64,000 nt of DNA from JABURQ01 sp029243145 (lineage in GTDB: Bacteria; Planctomycetota; Planctomycetia; Planctomycetales; Planctomycetaceae). Shown here one piece after another: positions 23,922 through 33,846 of this stretch (position 1 is the stretch's first letter; each line of letters starts with the position of its first letter). The stretch lies in contig CBFHYX010000004.1 in assembly GCA_965660145.1 (NCBI GenBank), forward strand, positions 62,001-126,000. Reading direction: 5' to 3'. A program made the translations under genes and the position numbers. The notes below the pieces were generated by a model that was not told the DNA's origin, made no database searches, and was given only the letters and a program-made list of their open reading frames with translations.

Positions 23922-24956
23922 ATGCCAGTAGCAACTCCCGAACAATACGCCGCCATGCTTGATGCCGCTCAGGAAGGTGGATATGCCTTTCCTGCCGTGA
24001 ACGTCACCTCAATCGTGACCATTAATGCGGCTCTCAAAGCATTTGCCGATAACAAGTCTGACGGTATCATTCAGATGTCAACCGGCGGCGGGCAGTTTGC
24101 ATCCGGCTTGAATAGCGGTGACAAGGTCTTGGGAGCAATCGTGCTCGCGGAAGCCACTCATCGTCTCGCTGCACAATATGATGTCCTTGTCGGAATTCAT
24201 ACCGATCACTGTCCTCCTGATGCTGTCGACAGTTTCCTCAAGCCGCTGATCCAAGCGACTGCTGATCGTCGAGCAGCAGGAAATGGAAACCTCTTCCAGT
24301 CGCATATGCTCGATGCTTCGAACTTGCCGCTGTCAGAAAATATGGCACTTTCGGTCGACTTGTTGAAGTTGTGTGCCGAGCAGGACATTATCCTTGAAGT
24401 TGAAGCGGGTGTTGTCGGTGGTGAAGAAGATGGAGCCGCCGGCTCACACGATACTCCACAGGACAAACTGTATACCACTCCGGAAGATATGGTGGCTGTG
24501 TACGAAGCCCTCAACGGCATCGGACGATACATGTTCGCAGCGACCTTCGGAAACGTTCACGGTCACTACAAGCCGGGTTCCGTCAAACTGCGTCCTGAAA
24601 TCCTCAAGCAAGGCCAGGATGCTGTGATGGCCAAGTTCGGTCAAGAGGCCGAGTTCGATCTCGTCTTCCACGGTGGATCGGGAACTCCCGAACACGAACT
24701 GCGAGAAACCCTCGATTACGGCGTCGTGAAAATGAACATCGACACCGACACACAGTTCGCTTTCACTCGTCCCATCGTCGAGCACATGTTCAAGAACTAT
24801 GATGGCGTTCTGAAAATCGATGGTGAAGTTGGTAACAAGAAAGTTTACGACCCACGTAGCTACCTCAAGAAAGCTGAAGAAGCAATGGCGGCTCGTATGT
24901 CACAAGCATGCAACGATCTGCTCTCTGTGGGCAAAACGGTTTGCGGTAAAGTTTGA
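23922..24956 (+). CDS. fba: Class II fructose-bisphosphate aldolase
   Basis: This 344-aa enzyme splits fructose 1,6-bisphosphate into glyceraldehyde 3-phosphate and dihydroxyacetone phosphate in glycolysis, and works in reverse in gluconeogenesis. ATG 23922, with GGAAGAG upstream, is preferred over a TTG 13 codons earlier. The Zn site and catalytic residues are visible: GIHTDHCPPD (D95, H96), ATFGNVHGHYKPG and VFHGGSGTPEHEL. The length and the order of motifs match the longer FbaA-like class II enzymes. It is monocistronic and is followed by a strong terminator. Assignment is secure. Confidence 0.97.
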   Translation: MPVATPEQYAAMLDAAQEGGYAFPAVNVTSIVTINAALKAFADNKSDGIIQMSTGGGQFASGLNSGDKVLGAIVLAEATHRLAAQYDVLVGIHTDHCPPDAVDSFLKPLIQATADRRAAGNGNLFQSHMLDASNLPLSENMALSVDLLKLCAEQDIILEVEAGVVGGEEDGAAGSHDTPQDKLYTTPEDMVAVYEALNGIGRYMFAATFGNVHGHYKPGSVKLRPEILKQGQDAVMAKFGQEAEFDLVFHGGSGTPEHELRETLDYGVVKMNIDTDTQFAFTRPIVEHMFKNYDGVLKIDGEVGNKKVYDPRSYLKKAEEAMAARMSQACNDLLSVGKTVCGKV

Positions 24957-24988
24957 TCGACTTGTTGCACATTTTTTTATTCACTCAT

Positions 24989-25023
24989 ACGGGTTTTCGC
25001 ACATCGCGAGAACCCGTTTTTTT
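24989..25023 (+). terminator. Rho-independent terminator after fba
   Basis: ACGGGTTTTCGC (24989-25000) pairs with GCGAGAACCCGT (25006-25017) with one mismatch, and seven T residues (25017-25023) follow. This is a classic terminator for the aldolase gene. On the other strand it may also help to stop the WD40 gene, which ends at 25085. Confidence 0.9.
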
Positions 25024-25084
25024 GTGGACTTGGAACGGCACAGAACATTGTGTATTTGCGGTACGTTTCGATTTAATTCTCTCC

Positions 25085-26728
25085 TCACTTTTTCGGGATC
25101 AGTTCCGCTTTCTGATTTGGCTCGGGATATTTTTCAAGCAACTTGTCGATATACAGAATCGTTCGATCATGTAACGAACCGTATTCGAACTCAATCGATT
25201 TCTGGGGATCTGCGTTTCGGATTCGTTTGAGTTGATCGCGAATACCCGGTTTTTCAACTTGAGAACCAATCGTTTCAAGAGTCCATGTTTTCAGCAGCCC
25301 TTCCAGTGGATGGCATTGAAGATCGACGACTGCGGCTCGATTCAATCTGGTTTTGAGTTGTTGAACCGTGGTTTGCAAAGACTCTCGTTGCACACGTAAA
25401 ATGAGCGATTCTCGCGCTCGCGTCCAAAGTTCCTGCTTGGGAGGAGGTAGTGTCTTGGGATCGATTCTTTCCAGCAACTTCAGCGTGAAGCCGTCTCCAG
25501 AGACGGAGAGTCTCCCGAGCGATTTCTCCCATAACTTTCCTTGAGGAGTGAGAAGGTTGGTATGGAGTTGTAGGTAATCTTCTTCAGTGATTGTCCCGAT
25601 CGTTTGGTTGGGGAGTGCTGGAAGCCACTCACTAGGAGGGATTGAGCGGTAATGTTTTAGTGTTTTTCCCGTTTTGTAGAGTTGCAAGTAACCATCAATG
25701 CAGCCAGCCACCAACAATTTACCATTGGGTGAAAACTCAACCGCAGCAACATCTGTTGGCAGATGGAGGGACTGAAGCAGTTTTCCATCTGCCAGATTCC
25801 AGAGATGCAAAATGCGGTCGCCTCCACCGGTAACAACTTGTTGACTATTGGGAGAAAAGGCCACACAGAAGGCCCAGTCGGTGTGTTTGCGGAGAGTATG
25901 AACAGCCTCTCGCTTGGCAACATCCCAGATGATTACTGTTTGATCGTAACTGGCGGAAGCCAGCCAGCGACCATCTGGACTGAAGGTAATTGCCAACACA
26001 TCTGCGGTATGCCCTTTGAGAGTTCCCCGAGATTGATGTTTTTTGAGATCCCATAGACGAATGGTTTGATCGCGACTCGCCGAAGCCGCCATCTGATCGT
26101 TGGGGTGAACGGCAACATCGGTCACTTGTTTATCGTGGTGTCCGAGAAGTTGATTATTTCCGGTATCGAGATCCCAAAGGAGAACGGAAGTGTCGTCGGA
26201 ACCGGAAATAAGTTGTTTGCCATCATTGGTGAACGCCACGCCATGAATATCATCGGTATGTTTCTCCAGCAGACGGGCTTTCCATTTCTTTTCGGTCATG
26301 TCCCAGATCTTGATCAGCCCGTCACCACCTCCCGTTGCAAGTAGTTTCTGTTTCGGATGAAAGTCAATATCGAACAACCATCCGGCATGTACCTGTTCGG
26401 AGTGATTCAAAAGCTGTTTCTCAAAATCCCACAAACGAACAATCCCCTCTCCTCCCCCCACTGCAATTTGTTCGCCATCAGGAGAGAACCGGATCGTTTT
26501 TACTGCCAGTAATGTAATGGTCCTTTTAGCGATGGTCGTAGCAACCGGAGCAAAGAGTTCCTCGGTGACGGTTTGCTCCGGCAGTTCTGCTGGTTCGGGA
26601 ATCAATGGTTGTTCGGTCGCTGATTCGGGTTTGGCAGCGGTGTCCGTCAGGGTCGCCAAACAGGCTGAAACAACAAGCAGACTTGTGCAAATCGCAATTT
26701 TTCCGACTAGCGATGGAGAGTGGTTCAT
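25085..26728 (-). CDS. WD40-repeat lipoprotein
   Basis: This protein has 547 aa counting from ATG at 26728; ATGs at 26752 and 26770 are further upstream. The first 23 residues form a lipoprotein signal with a lipobox ending VVSAC (C23), so the protein is probably anchored in a membrane by lipid. Six WD repeats are clear by their closing motifs (IRLWDF, IKIWDM, VLLWDL, IRLWDL, VIIWDV, LHLWNL), and a seventh, weaker one ends LQLYKT: one seven-bladed propeller. The ~180 C-terminal residues are helical and charged and have no assignment. Such exported propellers are a planctomycete speciality; they act as binding platforms and the partner is unknown. No operon partner is evident. Confidence 0.88.
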   Translation of the reverse strand: MNHSPSLVGKIAICTSLLVVSACLATLTDTAAKPESATEQPLIPEPAELPEQTVTEELFAPVATTIAKRTITLLAVKTIRFSPDGEQIAVGGGEGIVRLWDFEKQLLNHSEQVHAGWLFDIDFHPKQKLLATGGGDGLIKIWDMTEKKWKARLLEKHTDDIHGVAFTNDGKQLISGSDDTSVLLWDLDTGNNQLLGHHDKQVTDVAVHPNDQMAASASRDQTIRLWDLKKHQSRGTLKGHTADVLAITFSPDGRWLASASYDQTVIIWDVAKREAVHTLRKHTDWAFCVAFSPNSQQVVTGGGDRILHLWNLADGKLLQSLHLPTDVAAVEFSPNGKLLVAGCIDGYLQLYKTGKTLKHYRSIPPSEWLPALPNQTIGTITEEDYLQLHTNLLTPQGKLWEKSLGRLSVSGDGFTLKLLERIDPKTLPPPKQELWTRARESLILRVQRESLQTTVQQLKTRLNRAAVVDLQCHPLEGLLKTWTLETIGSQVEKPGIRDQLKRIRNADPQKSIEFEYGSLHDRTILYIDKLLEKYPEPNQKAELIPKK

Positions 26729-26981
26729 AGCAGCAATTCCCGCAGGGGTCATGAAATGGCGGTCATTCAAGAATGCGTAGGCTTTATTACGAGCCTTCTT
26801 TCTGATTCATTGGCTGAATTTGAAAAAAGAAAGGTTTCGAGCTTTTGCAGTTTTCCAATTTGCTCGCAGTTAGACTCGCTTCTTGAATTCCTGTCTTCCT
26901 AATATTCCCATTTATTCATGTTTTTTGAATTAGGAAAGCAGGAGACATTTTCGTGGTTGGTAGCCACATCCTAGGCTGCTA

Positions 26982-29516
26982 CTAAGGCAAACCGTTGAGT
27001 TTTCGCGTGACCCATTCGGTCGTCATCAAGCCAAAGACCAAGACCATCAGCCACCATTGATCCCAAAGTTCCACTTCTTGGCGAATGACCCTTTCAGCGA
27101 GCGGATCACGAATTTTCTTGAGCAGTTCCGGGATTTGATCAGGCATGAAGAATTGGCCATCGCTCAAGTTGGCCATTTGCACGAGGAGTTCGCGGTTGGA
27201 ACTCAGGTTGCTGAGTTCGGGGGTTGCCTGTTCCTGCACATACAGCGGAGCTTCGAGTTCGCCGGCTTGTGCGTCGGCTCCTTCGACCAGCAATTTAAGT
27301 CGATAACGGCCGGAGGGGAGTCCGACCGCGCGACCTTCATACGAAAGTGGACGCGACGGGTTCACCATCAGATCGACTGTGGTAAACAAGGTTCGAACAT
27401 CCTCTTCATCCAGTCGATAGACTTCGGCGGAGGCTTTGAGATCGGGGTGTTGTTTGATGTATTGTTGAACAAAGCGAGCTTTGATGACAGCATCTTCTCC
27501 TTGAGAGATATCGGTTCGAGCCGGACCGAATCGGACAAAGTCGTTTCCGGCAGATGATCGATTACGGGCCGCCCAACGCCCGAGCTGTCCCCAGAAACGG
27601 TGGTGATATTTATCACCCGTGCGATGTCGCCAGCGCCACGTCGAGTCAACTCCAATCCACATCACCTGACCGAAGCCGTAATATTGATGAACAATCACGG
27701 CAGAGTCCTGGGGATCGTTGAGTGTTTTTCCCTGTTCATCGGTTCGCGCGACCGCAAGAACTGTCGAACCGGGACGGGCTTCTCCGAACATGGCCCAGTT
27801 GAAGCCGGGTAAGTTTTTCCAGATGTCACGGTTTCTGACACGGTCCGCATCAAACTGCAGGAACGGTTCTGATTCTCCCTCGGGAGTCAACTTGAGATGA
27901 ATGCCACGCTCCGAAGGTGATCCTAAACCTCGTGCCCCTGTGACATTGACGGGGCGAGGATTGAGGATCGGTAACAGTTGATTCAGTCGCTTGTCATCAA
28001 AAGCGCGTGGCATGGAATTTTTTCCTGCCGTGATCACCAATGTGCCACCTGCTTCCGCGACAAACTGTTCAAGCAGCGGGAAGAATTTGGGCTGTAGATA
28101 TTCGGGACCAATGTCTCCCAGAATGACGATGTCTTTGTCGGCAAACGGAGATTCTGCCAGGTTTTCGACATCGGCGGGCAAATCCAGTTTCTTGGCAAAG
28201 AAGGTTTCTTCGAGAACCCCCAGATAAGGTTGTTCAAAGACCACCTTATCGATCTCGATTCGTTCGTCACGGGTAAAGGCATTGTCGATGAAACGAAACT
28301 CCCAGCGTGCTTCACCTTCGACGAGCAACACATGAACTCGATCATCGACGACAGCCATCGCGAACGATCGTTCGTTATTGTCGTCGCGAGTTTCGCCGGC
28401 TTCCAATGGCACCAGTAAACTGTATTCCGTGCGGCCGATTGCAGACGAATCGAGTTCGAAATCGACGTTAGTCGTGGCTCCATCGGCGTGGATCGTTTTG
28501 ATGACCGGCTCATTTCCTTCCGACCGTAACTCCACATTGACATCAGTTCCTTCAAACCCGGAAGTGTTGATGGCTGCCGAGAGCATCACTTGATCATCCT
28601 TAAACGCCGTTTGAGGATATTCGAGGGAAGCAATGGAAAGATCTTTGGGCTGATTTTCAGAGCCGATCATGATCGGATAGATGGGGATCCCCGTCAATCC
28701 AAGGCGAATTGATTGATTGAGGGGATCTGTTTTGGAGTTGTCGCGACCGTCTGTCAACAAGATGATCCCCGAGAGGGTGGAGCTTTCCAGATCAGCCGAA
28801 GCATGTTCCAGAGCGGCACTCAGGTTTGAGGATTGAGGATCGATCAGATAGGGAGGCTTCTCCAGCGATTGATTTAACAAGTCCGGCGCGACTCCCTCGG
28901 CTTTGCCGGCGAACAACTGTAAATCGACGTTCGTAATGTCGGCAAGTTCTTTCATGAGGGGACTCGAAGCCGAGGTTAATAATCGTCCTGCGAGTTCGGC
29001 TCTGGTGAACCCATGTAATGATTCACGAATCTGCTCGATGTTTTCTCTTCGGGAGATGGCCAACTGATTTCGTCGTTCGATATTCGGTTCTTCTTCGGGA
29101 GTGACCCAGACCGGTTCTTGCCCTGATTCTGCTTCCTCAATCCAACGCAAAACCTGTGCTTCAGTCCCGACGCCGCCAATCATGCCCAGCGCGCGAGCCC
29201 AGCGAAGTTGTTCCGCCAAGGAGGCGTGTTCGTCCTGAGTTTGCATACTTTCGGACAGGTCAATCGCGACCGCGATGCGTCCTTGTTGTTCCTTGGTGAT
29301 GCTCCAACTCATGACGGGTTGTAATAACACAAAGAAAATGAGCACCAATACGACGGCCCGCATCGTCAATAACCACCAGCCGACCGACTTGTCGACGAGT
29401 TGCCGTTCATATCGGTACAAGGTCCAAATGCAAATTCCTGACAGCGCAATCGCAATCATTGACGCGACTAACCAGCCGGTCTGATGCAAGCCCTGTAAGG
29501 AAAAGTGCTGTTCCAT
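26982..29516 (-). CDS. VWA-domain membrane protein, GATase-like core (paralog set 1)
   Basis: This protein has about 844 aa counting from ATG 29516; ATG 29570 is an alternative that overlaps the upstream gene. Two membrane helices (residues 16-33 and 49-70) are followed by a von Willebrand A domain whose MIDAS is intact (D86-L-S88-E-S90), then a glutamine-amidotransferase-like sandwich (LVEGEARWEFRFIDNAF, EAGGTLVITAGKNSMPRAF) and a C-terminal membrane helix near WWLMVLVFGLMTTEWVTRKL. Upstream is a BatA-type gene, and the same pair occurs again at 36.9-41.8 kb. The protein likely sits in the inner membrane with its bulk in the periplasm. Partners are inferred from context. Confidence 0.85.
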   Translation of the reverse strand: MEQHFSLQGLHQTGWLVASMIAIALSGICIWTLYRYERQLVDKSVGWWLLTMRAVVLVLIFFVLLQPVMSWSITKEQQGRIAVAIDLSESMQTQDEHASLAEQLRWARALGMIGGVGTEAQVLRWIEEAESGQEPVWVTPEEEPNIERRNQLAISRRENIEQIRESLHGFTRAELAGRLLTSASSPLMKELADITNVDLQLFAGKAEGVAPDLLNQSLEKPPYLIDPQSSNLSAALEHASADLESSTLSGIILLTDGRDNSKTDPLNQSIRLGLTGIPIYPIMIGSENQPKDLSIASLEYPQTAFKDDQVMLSAAINTSGFEGTDVNVELRSEGNEPVIKTIHADGATTNVDFELDSSAIGRTEYSLLVPLEAGETRDDNNERSFAMAVVDDRVHVLLVEGEARWEFRFIDNAFTRDERIEIDKVVFEQPYLGVLEETFFAKKLDLPADVENLAESPFADKDIVILGDIGPEYLQPKFFPLLEQFVAEAGGTLVITAGKNSMPRAFDDKRLNQLLPILNPRPVNVTGARGLGSPSERGIHLKLTPEGESEPFLQFDADRVRNRDIWKNLPGFNWAMFGEARPGSTVLAVARTDEQGKTLNDPQDSAVIVHQYYGFGQVMWIGVDSTWRWRHRTGDKYHHRFWGQLGRWAARNRSSAGNDFVRFGPARTDISQGEDAVIKARFVQQYIKQHPDLKASAEVYRLDEEDVRTLFTTVDLMVNPSRPLSYEGRAVGLPSGRYRLKLLVEGADAQAGELEAPLYVQEQATPELSNLSSNRELLVQMANLSDGQFFMPDQIPELLKKIRDPLAERVIRQEVELWDQWWLMVLVFGLMTTEWVTRKLNGLP

Positions 29517-29556
29517 GTTGTTTCTCAATCGACTCGCATGCGCGGGCAACCCCACA

Positions 29557-31902
29557 TCAACGGGTGACATAATCCTCTGGTTTTTCTTCGGGAAATCTGC
29601 CTTCAGGAATTTGATTTTTGGGAAGCGGTTGTTGTCGCTGAGAGGTTTCCACAAACTCACCTCCCTCTGCTTCAAGTTGCCGGTCGATGATGTCGTCGGT
29701 GGCATGTCCTCCCTGGACAAGTCGTCGTGTCATCCAGACTTCAAACACCAGGAATCCCAGGAACAAAAAGATCATCCATCTCCATAGTTCGGCTCGGGAA
29801 TTATCTGTGAGTAGTTGTTCCCTCAACTCACCGTGGGTGGCGACAAACTGCATTCGATTGTTATCAATCAGAAAGGATTGATCGGATTCGGTCAGCTCGG
29901 TGAGGTCTGATTCCCCTCGGTCATAATCGACGACAAAAAATTGCCGAGAGGTCGGGGCAGAATTTTGTGGTGTTTTCTCCAGAGAATATTGGCCCGGCAA
30001 TTGTGTCTCGCCGAAACGAAGGTAAGAACGGTTTGATGCCCCTTCGACTTTGACATCGTACGATATTTCAGCAGGGTCGAAAAAAGCAAATTCTTCGGAC
30101 AGGAACTCCGAATCAACCGGCAAGACAAAGGGGACGCCGGGCAGCAAATTCCGTTCGACACCGGCTGCGGCGAGGTAGAAAATCGCTTCATGCAGGAAGG
30201 CGACGTAATCGGGTTTGGCGGGTAAGGTGCTCCAGTCTGCGTCGAGAGAAGCCGACATCACCAGTACGCGACCTCGTCCAAATTCTGCCGTGACCAAAAG
30301 AGGGTCTCCCGATGAGAGTCGAGCCGCCGTGACGGGTGTACTTAACGTGATGGATTTTTTTTTGTCGGTGACCGGGGAAATCGGATCAACGATCCACCAA
30401 CGATCGAATCGCGCATCCGGGAAGGAAGATTCAGTATTTTGAAATCGTTTGAGCCAAGGAAGTTCGAGTGATTCTGCGTTAATGTTGACGCCTTGTTCCT
30501 TGATTTCCGGTGCTGGCTCTCCTTGAGTCCTTAACAGAACGGGTAATAGTCCCGCGTCGAACAAAGCCTCGTTATAAAATCTCTCATCACATTGAGAACC
30601 CAACGCAATAAACAAGCCGCCACCATTGGAAACATAAGCTTTCAGAGACTGAATGGCTTCGGTCGAAAGAGAGTCTACGTTTGCCAGTACGATCACGCGA
30701 TATTGATCGATTCGCTTGGCCTTCCAATCTACTGCTCCGACTGTTTCGGCACGTACCCAATCACGAGATTTTAGGGAAGGACTGAAGGCTGTCTGAGCAA
30801 AAAATGTTTCACTTTGGGTTGGGTCAAATTTGCGATCACCATCGACCAGCAACACCGGTAATGCATTCTTGACTTCAATCGCAGCCAGTGAGATATTGTC
30901 TCCCGGTAGGGCATCCCCTTCGACTTTGACGCCAAGCACATAGGAGCCGATCGACGCAAACCGATGTTCGAATTCCACCGTCGTTTCGCCATTCGGTTGT
31001 AATTGGACAGAGATCGAGCGATCAGGAACGGTTTCGCCATTCACCTGCAAATCGACTCGTTTCATCATCGGCTCAGATCCTCCCGAATAACCGATGGTTG
31101 TTGAGATGCGAACCGGAAAATCTGTCACGGTTAATTCTCGCGAGAGTTGGACCGCACCGACAGTAAGATTCACACGGTCTTTGGTCTCTTCTTCGGTCAC
31201 ATCAACGCACCAGACGCGCGGACGTACGACAGGTTGCTGTAACAGGTCATCAAATCGTAACCAACGATTGGGGTCATCGACGGACCAGGAACGGGCCTGC
31301 CCATCGGTCAGGACAAGAATTTCACGGTCGAGATTTGAAGTTTGACTGAGAATCTGGACCGCTCGAGATGTGGCCTCAGCAAGATTGCTGGAACCTGAAG
31401 GGGCCGGAAGATTTTGGAGTTCTTCGCGAACCCATTCAAGGTCGCGTGTCGGGCTCTCGATGACGGCTCTCGCCTGATCGCGTGCATCAATCAATGCGAC
31501 CGTGTCGCCGGCTCCTAAGTCGTTGAGGAACTCACGCGCCCAGTTGATGGCGCGCTGATGAGGTGACTCCACGCCGTCTTCCCAACCCATGCTGAAAGAG
31601 CCATCGACAATGATCACCACGTCTCGGGGTTGAGTCGAAACCAGATTTTTGAAGAAACCGCCCGATGCCCAGGGGCGGGAAAAAATCAAGACGATCAAAC
31701 AAATCAACAGGACACGAATCAGCAGCAATAATAGCTCTTCGAGACGCACGCGTCGTCGTGTTTCTTTGCCAAGCTCGAGAAACTGCATGGCCCCCCATTG
31801 AACGACATCGTATTTTCTTTTGCTCAACAAATGCGCCAGGATCGGCAGGGCAATTCCCGCCAGTCCGGTCAGCATCCAAGGGTTGAGAAAATCGAACGAC
31901 AT
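29557..31902 (-). CDS. BatA/VWA-domain membrane protein (set 1)
   Basis: This 781-aa protein opens with the BatA N-terminal signature (SFDFLNPWMLTGLAGIALPI, then the RRRVRLEELLLLLIRVLLI helix). A VWA domain follows with MIDAS D100-G-S102-F-S104. Beta-rich CARDB-like repeats and a glutamine-amidotransferase-like domain (VLLVDGDRKFDPTQSETFF) come after it. A membrane helix near the C-terminus (RWMIFLFLGFLVFEVWM) is followed by a short cytoplasmic tail. The gene lies directly before, or overlaps, the VWA gene downstream. BatA proteins are partners of MoxR ATPases; no moxR lies beside this copy. Confidence 0.88.
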   Translation of the reverse strand: MSFDFLNPWMLTGLAGIALPILAHLLSKRKYDVVQWGAMQFLELGKETRRRVRLEELLLLLIRVLLICLIVLIFSRPWASGGFFKNLVSTQPRDVVIIVDGSFSMGWEDGVESPHQRAINWAREFLNDLGAGDTVALIDARDQARAVIESPTRDLEWVREELQNLPAPSGSSNLAEATSRAVQILSQTSNLDREILVLTDGQARSWSVDDPNRWLRFDDLLQQPVVRPRVWCVDVTEEETKDRVNLTVGAVQLSRELTVTDFPVRISTTIGYSGGSEPMMKRVDLQVNGETVPDRSISVQLQPNGETTVEFEHRFASIGSYVLGVKVEGDALPGDNISLAAIEVKNALPVLLVDGDRKFDPTQSETFFAQTAFSPSLKSRDWVRAETVGAVDWKAKRIDQYRVIVLANVDSLSTEAIQSLKAYVSNGGGLFIALGSQCDERFYNEALFDAGLLPVLLRTQGEPAPEIKEQGVNINAESLELPWLKRFQNTESSFPDARFDRWWIVDPISPVTDKKKSITLSTPVTAARLSSGDPLLVTAEFGRGRVLVMSASLDADWSTLPAKPDYVAFLHEAIFYLAAAGVERNLLPGVPFVLPVDSEFLSEEFAFFDPAEISYDVKVEGASNRSYLRFGETQLPGQYSLEKTPQNSAPTSRQFFVVDYDRGESDLTELTESDQSFLIDNNRMQFVATHGELREQLLTDNSRAELWRWMIFLFLGFLVFEVWMTRRLVQGGHATDDIIDRQLEAEGGEFVETSQRQQPLPKNQIPEGRFPEEKPEDYVTR

Positions 31903-32044
31903 TCTGGTTTCGGTTCCAATCAGTGAGGTTTTGAGGAAAACTCAGTTTACGCGATCCTTCGATCCGAAGAAACGGTCTCTCTTGACGTTACGCACATTTC
32001 CGGCTGAGATAAGCAGTTCAATTCCTTTCACACCGATTGATTCT

Positions 32045-33337
32045 ATGGACCTTTCCGCAGAACAGCCCGAATTCCGCATTGCCGTCGTTCTCTCATTTCA
32101 ACAATTACCACTCAAATTGTTAAGTGCCTACGGCAGCGAGTTAGGCCAGACTCCTCATTTTGACCGGATGGCGACACACGGAGTTCTTTTCGATCAACAC
32201 TTCGCCGATGATCTGGGCGAGACACGAACTCGACATGCCTGGTGGGACGGCATGACTGCCACTCGTGCAGAAAGTTCCCCCGCCAGTGCGAGACTCCCCA
32301 CGATTTGCTCAAAGTCAGACGTCCAATGTCACCTGGTCAGCGATTGCCAACCCGCAGATTGGGACGTGGCTCCTCAAGGATGGAAAACGACGTATCTCGA
32401 AAATCAGACGGATTCTGCGACGGAGGGATTAGGGCAACTCTTCGACGCGGCTCTCACAACTATCGATCAACTGCGTCAAGACCGGCAATCGGCCGTTGTG
32501 TGGATTCATTCCGAGGAAATGCCAAGCTTGCCAATCCCGAGCATGGAGTTCCTCGAACTTTATCTAAATGAACTTCCGCAACTCGCCGAGGTTGAAGAGG
32601 AGTTCGCAGAGACGAATGCGGAAGAACAGAATGCTCGGGACGACGAGGGTGATCAAGCCGATCTGCTCGCAGAACAAATCACACTCGCATTCGGCTTAAT
32701 CGAAGAGACACTCTCGTTATTGTCGGAGGGAGTTGCCGAATTGGAAGCGATTCATTTCAAAACAATCAATGTCCTGGCAGCCGCGAGATTGTCGGAATGG
32801 GATCATGCACTTGGTCAATTTTATGAGCAACTCACCGACGATCTGGATGCGGGGCGGATGATGTTTCTGTTGACTTCAGACGGGGGTTTGTCCCTCTTTG
32901 AATCTCAAGTCACTCAACAACTCGAACGCCAGCATCAAGTGGGGCCGTTGCAGGAAGAATCAGTGCATCTGCCACTTTTGATGATCCAGAAAAGACTGAC
33001 TCTCGGAGAGAGGGTCCGCGCGCTGACACATCCTGCCGATCTTCCCGCGACAGTCTTAGACTGGCTTCAGGTTGATCATGAATTTCCAGATGGGCGAAGT
33101 TTGCTCTCATTGGTCAAAGGAGATGCCGCAGAGCTACACAAGTTTCTGGTCTGTCGGGCAGGGGAGTGGGAGTCGATCCGCGAACAGAAATGGCTGTTGA
33201 TCCGTAATCGTGCTCTCGGTCTCGAAAAGTTATACTTCAAACCGGAAGATCGCTGGCAAGTGCTGGATGTCTGTTCGCAACACATTGACGAGACGGATCG
33301 CTTACTTGCTTTGTTCAGCCAGAGTGCCGACGAGTGA
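32045..33337 (+). CDS. Sulfatase-fold protein with degenerate active site
   Basis: This 430-aa protein, counted from ATG 32045, has the layout of the alkaline phosphatase/sulfatase superfamily. AYGSELGQTPHFDRMATHGVLFDQHF matches the sulfatase YGN..TPNLDRLA..G..F block, and the C-terminal HLPLLMIQKRLT...HPADLPATVLDWLQVD matches the closing VPLI..DLLPTLLDLAG block. The catalytic features are missing: there is no C/S-x-P-S-R nucleophile motif, the N-terminal DD metal site reads SFQQ, and the conserved SDHG is SDGG. About 60 acidic residues interrupt the middle. The protein is probably inactive as a sulfatase and may act as a binding protein. It is divergent from the BatA gene and has no signal peptide. 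Confidence 0.75.
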   Translation: MDLSAEQPEFRIAVVLSFQQLPLKLLSAYGSELGQTPHFDRMATHGVLFDQHFADDLGETRTRHAWWDGMTATRAESSPASARLPTICSKSDVQCHLVSDCQPADWDVAPQGWKTTYLENQTDSATEGLGQLFDAALTTIDQLRQDRQSAVVWIHSEEMPSLPIPSMEFLELYLNELPQLAEVEEEFAETNAEEQNARDDEGDQADLLAEQITLAFGLIEETLSLLSEGVAELEAIHFKTINVLAAARLSEWDHALGQFYEQLTDDLDAGRMMFLLTSDGGLSLFESQVTQQLERQHQVGPLQEESVHLPLLMIQKRLTLGERVRALTHPADLPATVLDWLQVDHEFPDGRSLLSLVKGDAAELHKFLVCRAGEWESIREQKWLLIRNRALGLEKLYFKPEDRWQVLDVCSQHIDETDRLLALFSQSADE

Positions 33338-33339
33338 TC

Positions 33340-33846
33340 TCAGTGTGGAAATTTTTCGACCAGTTTGGGAATGACGGGGGCCGGAACAAACTCCTTCAGC
33401 TTCGCGGCGGAATTTTCTTTGGCCATCTGAGCGATCTGTTTGATCAATGAGCTGGAGATGTGTGTGTATTGGTCACTCGACATCAAAAACACGGTCTCAA
33501 CATCGGGAGCCAGCATTCTGTTCGCGAGTGACATCGTGAATTCCGACTCAATATCGGTCAGTGTGCGGACGCCCCGCAACATCACCTGCGCTCCGCAGGA
33601 TTTCACATAGTCGACCGCCAGCTCTTCAAAGCAGTTCACTTCCACATTTTTGAGAGGAGCCAAAACCTCACGACACATGCTGAGACGTTCTTCGGGTGAA
33701 AAAAGTGGTTTTTTGTCGGGATTGATTCCGATTCCGACCGTCAATTTGTCAAAGAGTGATGCCCCCCGACGAATGATGTCCACGTGCCCGAGAGTTAAAG
33801 GGTCAAAACTACCGACATAAACGGCGTGACGGTTGGAAAGTTCCAT
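33340..33846 (-). CDS. coaD: Phosphopantetheine adenylyltransferase
   Basis: This 168-aa enzyme transfers AMP to 4'-phosphopantetheine, the penultimate step of coenzyme A synthesis. ATG 33846 gives the usual N-terminus (HAVYVGSFDPLTLGHVDII), with the nucleotidyltransferase motif T18-L-G-H21. The C-terminal ISSSLIKQIA motif is present, as is VMLRGVRTLTDIESEFTM in the middle. Length and all motifs agree with the family. It converges with the sulfatase-like gene, leaving only two bases between stops. Confidence 0.97.
   Translation of the reverse strand: MELSNRHAVYVGSFDPLTLGHVDIIRRGASLFDKLTVGIGINPDKKPLFSPEERLSMCREVLAPLKNVEVNCFEELAVDYVKSCGAQVMLRGVRTLTDIESEFTMSLANRMLAPDVETVFLMSSDQYTHISSSLIKQIAQMAKENSAAKLKEFVPAPVIPKLVEKFPH

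Noticed and set aside
31820..32044. Upstream extension of the sulfatase-like gene by 75 codons
   Set aside because: The extension overlaps the divergent BatA start and lacks sulfatase-like sequence; ATG 32045 begins the homologous region.
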